Shown here in pieces: positions 12,047-22,642 of a DNA stretch of 64,000 nucleotides. Both the position numbers and the translations under genes were made by a program. Where the stretch lies: NCBI RefSeq assembly GCF_008831285.2, contig NC_045150.1, positions 11,885,868-11,949,867 on the forward strand, written 5' to 3'. How positions within the stretch are numbered: position 1 is the first letter of the stretch; each line of letters starts with the position of its first letter. The stretch comes from Nymphaea colorata. Its lineage: Eukaryota; Streptophyta; Magnoliopsida; Nymphaeales; Nymphaeaceae. Under the pieces are notes generated by a model. It was not told the origin of the DNA, did no database searches, and saw only the letters and a list, made by a program, of their open reading frames with translations.

Positions 12047-15000
12047 GTGTGTGTGTGTGTGTGTTGCTGTTGTCCTCAATGTCTTAGTTCAACCATTGTT
12101 GCTCAAGTATTTTGGCAATGTGGTGCAGATTCTCTCTCTTTCTTCTCCATGCAAGCGGTTCTATTTCGATTCCCGTGGGAAGCTACTGTCCTGATGGCGT
12201 TGAGAGATACTGTTGGTTTGGGTTGAGGGGTGTTTGTCTTCTACTCTCTGTTGGACACTACTCTAGTAACTTCGATCTAATCCTTGTGCTCTCTCTCATG
12301 GTTTGCTGTTGTACTCAATCTCTTGGTTCAATCATCGTTGGCATTGCAGATTCACACACACACTCTCTCTCACGCCCGCTGTCTTTCTCTCTTTCCTGTG
12401 GACACTTCAATAATTGTCGTTCCAGTCAATTGAGCTTTCACTCATCATCTTTCTCCAGGTGTTGCTGCTTAGATATCTTCTTTTGATTTATCTGCAACAT
12501 TGACTTCGTTGTGACTCAATTATCATTGGCTTTAGCAATGTTAATTTTGTATATTTTATAAGTACAAGGTATGAACATACTAGATAACAATTTTTTTTTT
12601 ATTTGTACTAATATTTTTAGTATATTTTTCAAAAGATCTTGATTTTTTTTTTTTTGTTGGAAAGGTGGGCTACTCGCCCAACTCTTTCTATCTTAAAGTA
12701 ACAAAGTGGAGTTGGGCAAAGCTCCTTTTGGAGTATAAAGTGTTGAGCCAAGTGAACTCTTGTTAAATCTTATCAACATTTCAAAGCCTCCTAGCTTTTG
12801 GGTTACGCCAACATTTCACACATTAAAGAAATCTTCCTGCTTTCTTCATTTCTTAGTTAGATAGTTTTCTGTCTTTTGCACTTTATTCTGAAATGGAACT
12901 TGTATTTCATGTAAAGACATTTCAATGCCCAACCTTTTCGCAATATTATCTGTGTCAGCCTGCCACGAGAAATCCAACACTTGCATGATTTTTCTCCTTC
13001 TAACCAAGTTGGTACCTAGAACACATTTTTCCATGAACTTTCCATGTATCCAACATTTTCATCATATAATTTCCATGAGTTTTCCATGTACCAACATTTC
13101 CAACGTATAATTTCCATGAATTTTCCATGCCTCCAACATTTCCAACATATAATTTTCCATGCATGAAATATTTCCATCACTACCTGATGTCCACGGTACA
13201 GGTTATATGTTCATGGGAGTGCACGTTTGGCATCCAAAATCTTTGAAATACCCTTGATGTTTAAAAACAAGGAAAGCACCCTACGTGGACATAAACGGAA
13301 ACCAAAAAAGTAGTTTTTTTTCATGAAAAAGCCAAACCACGTACCCTTTCCCTCACACAGCCGAACACCGAGGGCCAGAACACCCCAGCCGCTCTACCGC
13401 AAAAGAGATCACAGGTAAAGTCGATGCAAGTGAACGTAGTTCGCATTTGTCAATCAATGTGAACCATTTTCTCAGGAAAATTATATGTGAATTATTTTCA
13501 CAAGACGTGTCTTGTGGTCGCGTTTTCCCTCCAATCTAGTCTTGTCATTGTGCAAATTCTCTGCGACTGCGAGTGTGTTTGATTAACGTTTCATGAACCG
13601 CAAATTATAATTTCTGTCTTGGAATCGATTTTCACATATATATCATTTTATTTCCAGGACCTTCGTGAACTCAGTGAAGAGGCTTTGGATCGTCAGTGGC
13701 TCTGAAGCACCAGCTACCGGTAAATCTACTTGCACGTTCAGCTTTACATGTTGAAATGTGTTGCTTTTCCTGTGGTTGCAAAACGAGATAAGCAACTCTT
13801 GTTTCTTTCTCTTTCTCTTGCAAAGAGTTTCTCCTTTCTTTTTTCTTGCGAATCGAGATCTACTTATCTTGTATCTTGTGATGTTTGTGTTATTAGTTTT
13901 TCACTTATTTATTTTTCACTTTTAGTTTTTTTAAAATTAAAAAAAAATCGTATTTTTTTCGTTTTTTTGTTTTTTTTTTTTCAAGCTCGCCGTATTTTAC
14001 TAGAGAATAACCTCGCCGTTTAAAACGTCGAGACGTTATTTGTGGTACTATCAACAAGCTAGGTTGGTCTTGATCCTAGACTCATGAGTTCAAATCTTAC
14101 AGCTTTTTGCTTGGACTTAATATAATTTTCTTTTTTACAAGTGATATTGTTGCATGATTAAGATGTCCATTGTGGAATTAGGTAGTCAAGTTAGAAGGCA
14201 AAAACAGACTTCAAATTTTATAGCAGTTTCTCTCACAGAGCTGCCAAACTTGATTACAGACCAAATTATAGGTACATATATCTCCATATAAATTCTTAAA
14301 ACCTCTGAAACTGGAATTGAACTTCTAAGTGTTGTTTATATTTACTGCCATGTCAAATTTCTCCAGGTAATAATCATCTCTTGTTAAATTATTATTTATG
14401 ATTATTAACTAACTATAGATTTGCTACTTTCTTGTCAAATTTTTCTAGGAAACAGGATTTCATTAATAATGTTATTATTGTTCTTATTTCTATTTTCTAT
14501 AAGTTGAACTGTTGTGATACAGATTGATACTGTGGGATATTTCAAAGCGTTTTGGTTAATTTTGTGTTCCAATTATGTGCGCATCAAAGTCACAAATAAT
14601 GTCTGAGTTTAAACGGTGAGTTTTTTCTCGCTATAATACGATGAGCTTGAAAAAACAGGAAAAATACGGTAAATTTTTAAAATTTTTTAAAAACTACAAA
14701 TGAGGGGAAAATAAATTAAATGAGAAACTACTAACACAAACATCAAAAGATAAATAGATTTGCAACAAATAAAAATAGAAAAAAAAAGTGAAAAAAATGC
14801 GAAAAAACGCGTTTTGTTTTTAACGTTTTTTTTCAAAGAAACTCGTTTTTAAAAGTTTTAAATGTCCATTTAATTTATCACGTTTTTTTTCGTGTATTTT
14901 TTTGAAAAAAAAAACGTGTTTTTTGTGACAACTAAACCAATCTAAATATTAGCGAACAATAGATGTGCTAATATAAATGAGTAAAAAATGAAGAAAGTGC

Positions 15001-15796
15001 GATAATACTGTAAAAAATGGTGGCTTTTGATGGGAGACCCACTAAACTAATAAACTATGTGCATAAGTCTCCTAGCTTATGTCTCAATTGTCAAAATGAT
15101 AGATTTGCACTCAAGAAAGATGACAAAGAAGGTCCAATAACTGGTTAATAATTTAATATCTCCTTAAAAAAGATAATGTAGAACGTTTATTTTTTTGTGA
15201 TGTCAGCCAATACATATCTCTATCACACGCAAATCTGTTACTGGAAGCACCGCAGTTCATTGGTGCGCCATAAATTGTCATTGATACTCTTATGATGACG
15301 GTCTTTTTAGTGATTGATTTTTAATTTTTAGTCATTTGACAGCATTCAACATTCAGTGGATGTGAACTCCATTATATGCGCATGTATGAAAACTTTGTTA
15401 CGATGTCAATATACGGCTGTCTATGTCATGTGGACTTGCTTGAGAGGGTGTCTCACCCATGTTGACGCAGGGTTAAGTATTTGACACGGCAAAATGATAG
15501 TTGATATTGATTTGGTTAATTTCCACATATTTGTTTATTAGTTTTATGTTCTATGAATATAAATATATTGTTTGTGCACTTACAAGCTTTGTATATCTGG
15601 ACGCGTTTGGTAAGAAAACATTGTGATATTCAAATACTTGTTCTTCAAATTAAAAGCTTTGTATATATATCCATGGAAAACTGGTGGGTAAGTGCTAGAA
15701 CTTTAGGTGCTAGAGTCGTAAGAAGTGTTCTCAACTTTTGGTTTTTTTCATATGGACAGTTAAAAGAGAGAAAGGAGAAAAAGTTGTGAATTAATG

Positions 15797-15887
<91 letters not shown>

Positions 15888-16022
15888 TTGAAGTTTTATC
15901 TAATCACAGCCACCCAATACAATGTATTGGACAAACATGACTAAACACACTGTTGGATGGATTGGATTCTGTGGTGTGTTGTAATAGGTTGGAGGATTTC
16001 TCCATCCAAACTCTCTCTCTCT

Positions 16023-16060
<38 letters not shown>

Positions 16061-16669
16061 GTGTCTCTACGCCCAAATCTTTTGCGATCGAACTTATTTA
16101 CTCATGAAACAACCCAACAATTTGCCTGCAGTTTGTGAGAAGAGAAAAACCCAAGGTAATGTTGGCATTAGATTTATGGTGGAAACTCAACGATTTATTA
16201 TCATATTCCATTTTCTCCTTTGAATTTTAACATTCAGATAAGCCACACTACTAGTGGTAAATTACATTTTGAGAACCAAAAAAGCTTGAGAATAATGAAA
16301 GATGCCTCCATCTCCAAGCCTTAAGGTACCGCCTCCTATTTATTTGTTCTTACTCTTCTTTTAGATTTTTGAATTTGTCTTCTTTAACAACTTTATGTTT
16401 TACTTGACCCGAAAAGATGAACGTGAATGAATAAAATGAAAAACTAAGGAGGAAGGTAGCAAGGAAAGTTAACAATTTAAAAAATTTAAGCTTGAACAAA
16501 ATCTTTGGGCTGTTTTTTCTATAAGTTCTAAATCTTGGGTGCCATTTGAATTATTTCTAAAAAGCTAAGTGCTACTATAAATGAAGATGTTCCTTTCCTC
16601 TATTCCACATACTAACATGTTGATGTTTCTCTTGTTTCAGTCACAAGAAGATCCACCAAGTATGATTGA
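6564..16669 (+). CDS. Aux/IAA family protein, PB1 (domain III/IV) only, no visible degron
   Basis: Aux/IAA proteins are nuclear repressors that bind ARF transcription factors through a C-terminal PB1 domain and are degraded when auxin joins domain II to TIR1/AFB. The model has exons 6564-6744, 8946-9039, 13658-13719 and, less surely, 16641-16669. All have GT-AG borders and matching phases, giving about 121 residues against the usual 170-350. Domain III (residues about 22-57) starts VKVNMDGFPIGRKVDL, with the conserved basic K and GRK. Domain IV has LVYEDSEGDRLLVEDVPWE, the acidic OPCA motif, then TFVNSVKRLWIV. The usual G before DVPW is E. Domain I (LxLxL) and an intact VGWPP degron are not seen. 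The family signature is close to the IAA18/26/28 type (my recollection of those sequences). If exon 3 were not spliced at 13720, the frame would end 12 codons later. Introns are 2.2, 4.6 and 2.9 kb. It may be a stable truncated repressor or a decaying gene. Confidence 0.65.
6745..8945 (+). other. Intron 1 of the Aux/IAA gene
   Basis: The donor is GACG|GTAAGA and the acceptor TTGGCAG|TGGAG; it splits a valine codon after one base. It contains T-rich low-complexity sequence, which produces a 156-codon hydrophobic frame at 7297-7767 that I take as noise, and a compound microsatellite just before the acceptor. No gene is seen inside. Confidence 0.7.
8839..8905. repeat. Compound (TA)n(GA)n(GT)n microsatellite
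   Basis: A TA run passes directly into a GA run and a short GT run. It lies about 45 bases upstream of the acceptor of Aux/IAA exon 2, so length changes here would alter the intron end. Confidence 0.9.
10372..10408. repeat. (TA)n microsatellite
   Basis: An uninterrupted TA run inside intron 2 of the Aux/IAA gene. Confidence 0.9.
10918..11064. repeat. Interspersed repeat, copy 1 (partner at 20390-20520)
   Basis: It shares GAGTGG(T) near the start, then GTGACCACTCCAATA, TTGAAC, ACCACCTTGTCGCC-like words and AGTACACTACCA with CCCTCG, in the same order as at 20390-20520. Both copies follow a run of T. The copies differ at many sites. The family is not identified; a SINE or an LTR fragment is possible. 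Confidence 0.5.
12005..12360. repeat. Imperfect direct repeat of a pyrimidine-rich block
   Basis: A (CT)n(GT)n block followed by TTGCTGTTGTCCTCAATGTC at about 12065 is echoed at about 12305 by TTGCTGTTGTACTCAATCTC. Both are followed by GGTTCAA-like and GCAGATTC words. The spacing is about 240 bases. The 124-codon frame on this stretch is low-complexity and not called. Confidence 0.5.
13029..13180. repeat. 41-42 bp minisatellite, about 3.5 copies
   Basis: Units start at 13029, 13071, 13112 and 13154 and share the words TTCCATGA, TTTTCCATG, CCAACATTTCCAAC and ATATAATT. Most changes between units are single substitutions, and the last unit is partial. It lies in intron 2 of the Aux/IAA gene. 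Confidence 0.8.
13870..14055. repeat. Partial copy of the GTCACAAAT-ended repeat
   Basis: The right part reads CCTCGCCGTTTAAAACGT then GTTATTTGTGGTACTAT. This matches the right end of the element at 25066-25433, which reads CCTTGCCATTTAAAACTC then GTTATTTGTGACTATG. The left end cannot be placed. Confidence 0.4.
14585..14933. mobile_element. MITE-like element of the GTCACAAAT family
   Basis: It begins with AAAGTCACAAATAATG and ends with TTTTTTGTGACAAC, so the termini are inverted. The inside is poly-A/T-rich with several CGTTTTTT words, as in the elements at 25066-25433 and 34897-35289. I could not see a convincing target duplication at this copy, so the exact ends are uncertain by a few bases. 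Confidence 0.45.
15796..15884. repeat. (CTAA)n-(TA)n compound microsatellite
   Basis: About seven CTAA units run directly into a TA run of about 60 bases. Confidence 0.9.
16012..16056. repeat. (CT)n-(TA)n compound microsatellite
   Basis: A short CT run is followed by an uninterrupted TA run. Confidence 0.9.
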
Positions 16670-17019
16670 TGGTAATGAAGTTAGTGGTTCTTCAAATAAA
16701 GAGAGAGGGAGAGATTTTGTTAATATCATTTTGCTGTGCTATTCTCAAGCTTGTTCTGTGGATGCCTCCCTCTATGTGTTTATGGGGAATTGTATGCTTT
16801 TGATGAACATTCAAGCTTGTATAGGCCATCATAACTCTTCTTAATACAACCAAGGCCAGTTATTTGTGATCTTCAACTCCTAGTCTATGCTTTGGCGGAG
16901 TAGATCATGTCATTTCCTTGTTATTCGTATTATTTGGAACCCTTGTTGGAAGAGCTCTAGGAACTTGTCATCTGCTGTTTCTTTTCAAATCGGTTTTTTG
17001 AAATAAAATACATTAGAGG

Positions 17020-17226
17020 GTGTTTGGTAAGAAAGCCATTGTGTTCTTGAAACACATGTTAGTAAAATACCTACTTCAAGAACATTATCCTCTTCTTTTA
17101 AAACACATGCTGTGATTATGTATGTGTTTGATTGTTGGATTTAAAGAAAAATAAAAAAACATCCATGATGGCCATATTTCTTGGACGCATATAGATTTTT
17201 TGAAACTTTGTTTTCTTACCAAACAC
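17020..17226. mobile_element. Small inverted-repeat element (MITE-like)
   Basis: The left end GGTGTTTGGTAAGAAA is answered by TTTCTTACCAAACAC at the right, an inverted pair about 190 bases apart. The middle is AT-rich and non-coding. A related single end (CGCGTTTGGTAAGAAA) is seen at 15601. A target duplication is not clear, so the superfamily is open. Confidence 0.5.
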
Positions 17227-20200
17227 GTACTGATAATGTCATGTCCTTCTCGTTGATAAAATTTTTTATTGCCACAAATTTTTCTTGCCTTAGCCTTGTA
17301 CAACAGGAGGTGCACCTTGAGAGTGGAACTCCAAACAACCTTTAAAGGTTTAAACGGAATGGTCCAATGATATTGTATGGAACACATTAAATGGTGATTT
17401 ATGTATCTACCTCAAATTCATAGAACAATTATCAATTATTTTGTTCGCCAAATGGATTCTTAGGGTCCTTCAGCACTTTGTTAATGTGCCATGAATATGT
17501 TCTAAAAAGTGGGTCATGAATGTTTGTTTGGCACTCGCTGTGTGTCTTCGCTGTTAAACAACACTTTAGGGGCCGTTTAGAAACAATCTATTAGACACTT
17601 TTAAAGTGCTCCATGACTTTTTTGGACCAAAGCATGAAATAATAATATATTGTTATTGTTTCGAAACTACCTTTTAGGGATTGTCGGACAAAACATACAT
17701 TTTGTGATTGTCTCTTGAATATACTGAAAAGATTATAGACAATTTATGGAACATCAAAACTATTGTTCCATGAATTGTTCAATGAACTTGTCCCAACTTT
17801 GGAACACATTCATAAGACAGTAACAAAATATTCCTACCAAACTATTTTAATAAAGGTATTTTGTGAGGGCTCACCTAAAGATCAAGGCAGATTCATGAAT
17901 CATTATAATTAATATTTAATAAATTTGTTTAATCTTTGAGGCATGTGCATGAGACGCTCACAAATATTTCTACTGCCAAATGACCACTTAAGGTTTTCAC
18001 CAGCTGCCCCTAATTAATTCTTATACAAGCCCATTCATGGCCACATTTTATCACATTGTCGAAAATATCATTTCTGGGTTTTTCTTGGGCAATAATCATG
18101 TAGGGTTGACTTGAAATTCAAAAGTTTGAAAATCTAAAAAATGATAAACAGTAAGTTTTATACTATTTTCTTGCAAAACGTTGATAAAATGTTGACATGT
18201 TAAAGAAAACCTCCAATTTTTAAAATATATTAAGGACTTCAGGAAACAAAAAAAAAAAAACAATTTTATGCTTTTTTTGGCATTTTTTTCAATGTATCGT
18301 GATTTTTTTTATATTGAAATTGGCATTGAGATCATCTAAGTTTGCAAAATCAGTTAAAGCATGCCTTGTTGCAGAACGTAGGCAAGAATCGCATATCCTT
18401 TTCCATAAAAAGAACAAAAAAGGAAAATTACATTCAGAGCATGTAGATGACATGACGCTATAAAGAAGTACTATCGTTTTGTTGTATACGTTGACAAATA
18501 AAAGCACAATTTATAGGGAAATGTTTACACATAATTCAATTTATGATAAAGAAAGTCTTTAAACGGCATCTTTATCTAAGATAGAAAGGAACAAATAGAT
18601 AGAACTAGAGTGCAATTATAGTGGTAGGGCTGGCCATGTACAGTTGATGGTAGTTGCAAGCAGTTTGTTGGTGACTGGTTGGTAGCTTCAATAATGGCGG
18701 TTGCGCTAAAGTGATAATGATCCATTTAAGTTTCAAAAAGCTAAAGGTTCATTGGCTTTTAGATAAAAATCAACATTCACCTACATGTTCATGTTCTTAA
18801 GCTGGTTACTTTCCTTGGTTCTAGATACTTTGTTGCTCAAACAATCAGGGGCAGAGCTAGGATTTTTTTTCAGGGGCAGGCCAAACAGTTCAACCTCAGA
18901 TTTGGGTAGGGCCAAATAGTTGGTGGTAGTTGCAAACAATGGTATACAACATTGAGGCTATCAACCTTCTCCCAAGGGTTTATACCTTCTTCGGCTTGTA
19001 AAGGAGGTTGACACTCATGATAACCAAACCAGAAGATGGTCTCCTTCCCATCGCTTGCTCCACTACCCTCATGTTTAAACAAACACCAGATTGTGCCACC
19101 ATGTGGAAAAGAGGGCTTCAGATCCTTAGTTTACGGCCAAAACTCAAATTTCAGGTTAGCTAGGAGGGAGGTCTGTCATTAAATCCGTAGATCCGAGATT
19201 CCCAATGATCTTAAATCACCTCGGATATCAAACCTGAAGCTATATCACAGCCCTTAAATGCTAGCAGAAAAAAAATGATCCATTCAATCAAAGTTTATCT
19301 AGACAATCAATGTGCTAAACGCATTTGTCCAATGTGGTTGCTATGCATGTACTTGTGACAAAGGGTTTGCAGCTAATTTGGTACCTACAATGTTGGTGAA
19401 CACAATGAAGTCATACATGAGAAAAAAGGTTTTAAACATTGTTGTAGACCCTAATACTGTTTTTGATAGCTTTGAATTTCAGATCCGAGGCCACCACATG
19501 TCTCCAAACCTTGTATGTGTGGTCAGCCCTCTCTCCCACTAGACTACAAATCCATGGATTTTATAAAGTGACACAGATTTGAGATCCCCAATTGAGAAAT
19601 CTACTGCTTGTTCAAGCTGCGGATTTAGCCCAGCATAGATTTGGAATCAGCCTTGGATGCTGTCAAACATAGCTCCATGTTCTTTGTCAAGTTAGAAGAA
19701 GCAGCGGCATGTAAGATCATATATAATCAAGTAAGGTTCTAATTCAAGTTAAATGTCATTCACTTGATTTCTTGTTAGATTGTTCTATGTTCAGATTAAG
19801 ACTCTCATGCTACCATAGTGTCGAACTTCTGGCAAATATGATGGTCGGAGGAGGAAGGAGATGAAAATGGCAGCTGTTCGAGTTTAAGAACGTACAAAGT
19901 GCCCAACAATAATAGCTCTCCAATAAAAATTAGAAACACAATCAAACAACCATTGAGATTTTAAAGAACTAATTCAAAAGAGAGAGATCATATTGGACGA
20001 GGCTATCAAGCAACCTTCTTCTGCTACATTGGATAATGTTCTTAAGATCGTATTTAGTGGGCTGGGGGAAAAGTATCCTCACTCTATCAAACATGAGTTA
20101 AGTTTACCATGGTACATGAGAGCCGTTTATTATCACACGCCTGCTTCTTCTTTCTTCCTCCTTTAGTTCTTCGGTTCTAGCGTCCAGCGCCATTCCCTGA

Positions 20201-20389
20201 CCTCAAAGAAGACTCAATTTAATTTTAGAACTTAGTGGTCTCCAATTGCACTGTTTCAAGGTCGTATTGTTCCAGCACATTTGGATGTCTCTTCCATGTC
20301 CAAGTCAAACACCCAAGTGTGCCTGGCCGCTCCTACAGTCCTTTCGTATTCAAGCAAAATAGTATCGTTTGATCCTTTTTTTTTTAAAG

Positions 20390-20520
20390 GGTGAATGGTT
20401 CATTCAGAGTATGCTTTAAGTGCACTGATACGGGACAGTGACCACTCCAATACTTGAACCTGAGCCCTTAGATAAGTTGGACCATCTTGCCGCCTAGTAC
20501 ACTACCAACCCTCGAGGTAT
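20390..20520. repeat. Interspersed repeat, copy 2 (partner at 10918-11064)
   Basis: It has GTGACCACTCCAATACTTGAAC and later CCGCCTAGTACACTACCA with CCCTCG, in the order seen at 10918-11064. It follows a T run, as the partner does. Confidence 0.5.
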
Positions 20521-21239
20521 TGTTTGATCTCTTGCAATGGGTTACTTTACATGTCATGCATGCCAACCTACAATAGTCATTGCATCATTTATTGTATTGA
20601 CTTAGGTCTTCGCTTTATGCAACAAGAATCATAGACTTCTCATTTTTTTCCTTGCCCTAGGGTCTAGGGCTACTTTGGCTTTTAGTAGAGGAAGTTGACA
20701 CTGATAAGAATCCAACAAGAAACTAGCGTCCCATGAACTATGGTTTTAACCAGCTACACCAAACCTCATGGGGTGTAAAAAAACAACCAAACTATCTGAC
20801 AAACCTAAGTAAGATCATCTATGATAGATGTTATCTAAGACCACTTGTCTAGCTATCGAAAAGACCATTCATGAATGATGGGAAAGTTTATCCGACGATA
20901 AATTGTTTGGTGTCTTGGACCTCTGTATGGGCCAGACACCTTTTCTTTTTAGTGAAGTGATACTTGGTCTAGTCAATCAAACGCGGTACATAAGTAACAA
21001 ATGTACTGCCCTAGTTAAAAGTAAAACGATGTTTTCCTATACTGGTTAAAGTTTTTAGTTGCCGGATATTTACTAATATGGGAGGTGATCAGTAAAAATT
21101 GGAATGTATGGGCGTGTATTGTTTATAGTCTCGAAATTTGAGCGTGTCGTTGTAAAATTCGTAATTTGTAAAAGGAAAATAAATTTATCTGAAGAAAGGG
21201 GGTAGGCCGCCCGATTCGCGATCCCGCTCCCGCTCTTTC

Positions 21240-22642
21240 CCTCGGTGCTGTCTGCCTTCTTCGTCCTCCTCCGGTGGACGGTTCTGCTCCCGGTGAGATT
21301 TTTCGCCAATGTCAGGCAAAATTTTCGGCCAGTTATAGGTGTGTTATCTTTTTCTTTCCGTTTCTCCCTGTTTTTTCTCCACTTGATACGTCTTTCCCCT
21401 TCCTCCTCTCATTTTCCCTCCTTCTACTACTTCCTGGTCTTGGTCTTGTTCTTATTATGCTTTTTTTTCCTTCCTTCCTTTATTTTGTTCATTCTTTTCT
21501 TATTTTTCTATCTTCCTTTCTTTTTCCTCTTCTTTAGCCACTTTTTCTTCCACCCCCTATTTCATCTTGGTCCTTTTGCTCGTTTTTTTAATTTTTGCCT
21601 TCCGCCTCTCTGTTTTTATTTCTCAGAATGATATGAACTCCATGTTCTCTTGCTTTGCAAGATTGAACAGGCTCAACTTAAAGACTCGCATGAATTTTGA
21701 TTTGTCATACTACCGTGCCGCCCGTTTGCTGATATCAAGGAGCATTTTTGCTTGTTGTTAGCTACTTTTGTTACTATTTTTTTGGTTTCTCATGCTTGGT
21801 GGTACATGTTTAAACAAATCAAGCGATTGCATTATTTTGATTCTTCAACCTTGGGCCCATGATATTGGACCTCACAGCAAAGAGCGTATGTTATTTTATT
21901 AATTAGATATTTAGGGCATGCTATATTTGATTGTTCTTTTTTTGGGGAGATCATTTTCACATAGAAATAAACTTGGAGAACCGTTATTTGGTCGACTGAC
22001 TTTTACCAGATTAACTATAAACCTCTTGGATTATTATGTGGAGTTGCATTTTTTTTTATCAAGCTTCTTGATCCGTGTCTCAGAGTAGGTGATTGTAAAG
22101 CCTTATGTATTCATATAATCTCTCATATGTTATCTGCTATGGATTTATCAGAAGGCAATCTTCTTCTTAGGGGTGACAGACATCCGAGATGTTTTCTCCA
22201 AATGCATCCTATTATAGTGCATTTCCGATTTTGTTTTTTTGGGTGGATTGAGTATTGTGTACCAGCTTCTCGTTGTTATAGCAGAAGATGCCCTTTCTCT
22301 TTAAGTTACAAAACAGCTCATCTATGGGACTACTCTTTGTACTTTTTTATTTGTTGTTTTTGGTAACTTAGCTGGGGTTACCTCTGGTTAAATTTGGATT
22401 TTAGCTCTTTAATTATCACAACTGATTGTGGTTATGTTAAAATTTGTTTGTTTTTACTATCTTCCATTACTTCAGTGTGAAATTTTGTGACGCTTGATGG
22501 TGTAATCTTCAGCTTTGGAGAGGATCAACTTGAAGAAGAGATGGATTTGATTTTGTACTGATGGTCTAGTATGTGGAGCATTTGCGAAAAGAAGAGACAT
22601 ATTCTCCTCAAATAAGTTCAGCAGCTTGTTTCATACAAAAGC
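21240..22642 (+). promoter_or_regulatory. Probable 5' leader of the bromodomain gene with a leader intron
   Basis: A GC-richer, pyrimidine-rich leader ends in a good donor (CTCCCG|GTGAGA at 21293). An acceptor (AATCTTCAG) at 22512 opens a 130-base exon that leads into the ATG at 22643. The intron between them starts with a long CT-rich tract. A leader intron of this kind is common in plant housekeeping and chromatin genes. The transcription start is not determined and no TATA box is assigned. Confidence 0.45.

Larger units (their letters stand above)
9040..13657 (+). other. Intron 2 of the Aux/IAA gene with repeats
   Basis: The donor is CATGGGA|GTGAGT and the acceptor TTTCCAG|GACC. The 4.6 kb hold a (TA)n run at about 10372-10408, a repeat shared with 20390-20520, an imperfect pair of pyrimidine-rich blocks at 12005-12360 and a minisatellite at 13029-13180. 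The GC-richer patch at 10040-10230 has an open frame of 90 codons with no recognisable domain. No gene is supported. Confidence 0.65.
13720..16640 (+). other. Putative intron 3 of the Aux/IAA gene with MITE-like repeats
   Basis: The donor is TACCG|GTAAAT and the proposed acceptor CTTGTTTCAG|TC. The stretch holds two AT-rich elements of one family (about 13870-14055 and 14585-14933), a (CTAA)n(TA)n array at 15796-15884 and a (CT)n(TA)n array at 16012-16056. No reading frame here has protein-like composition. Confidence 0.5.
16670..21239. other. Intergenic region between the Aux/IAA and bromodomain genes
   Basis: No gene is supported. It contains an inverted-repeat element at 17020-17226 and a repeat copy at 20390-20520. 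A stretch at 18840-19700 has several short open frames of ordinary composition but no recognisable domain and no consistent frame. Reading frames over 60 codons here (for example minus strand 17085-17387 and 18289-18507) look like chance. Confidence 0.6.

Noticed and set aside
21245-21631. 128-codon Phe/Leu-rich frame
   Set aside because: It covers the CT-rich start of the bromodomain leader intron; composition alone explains it.
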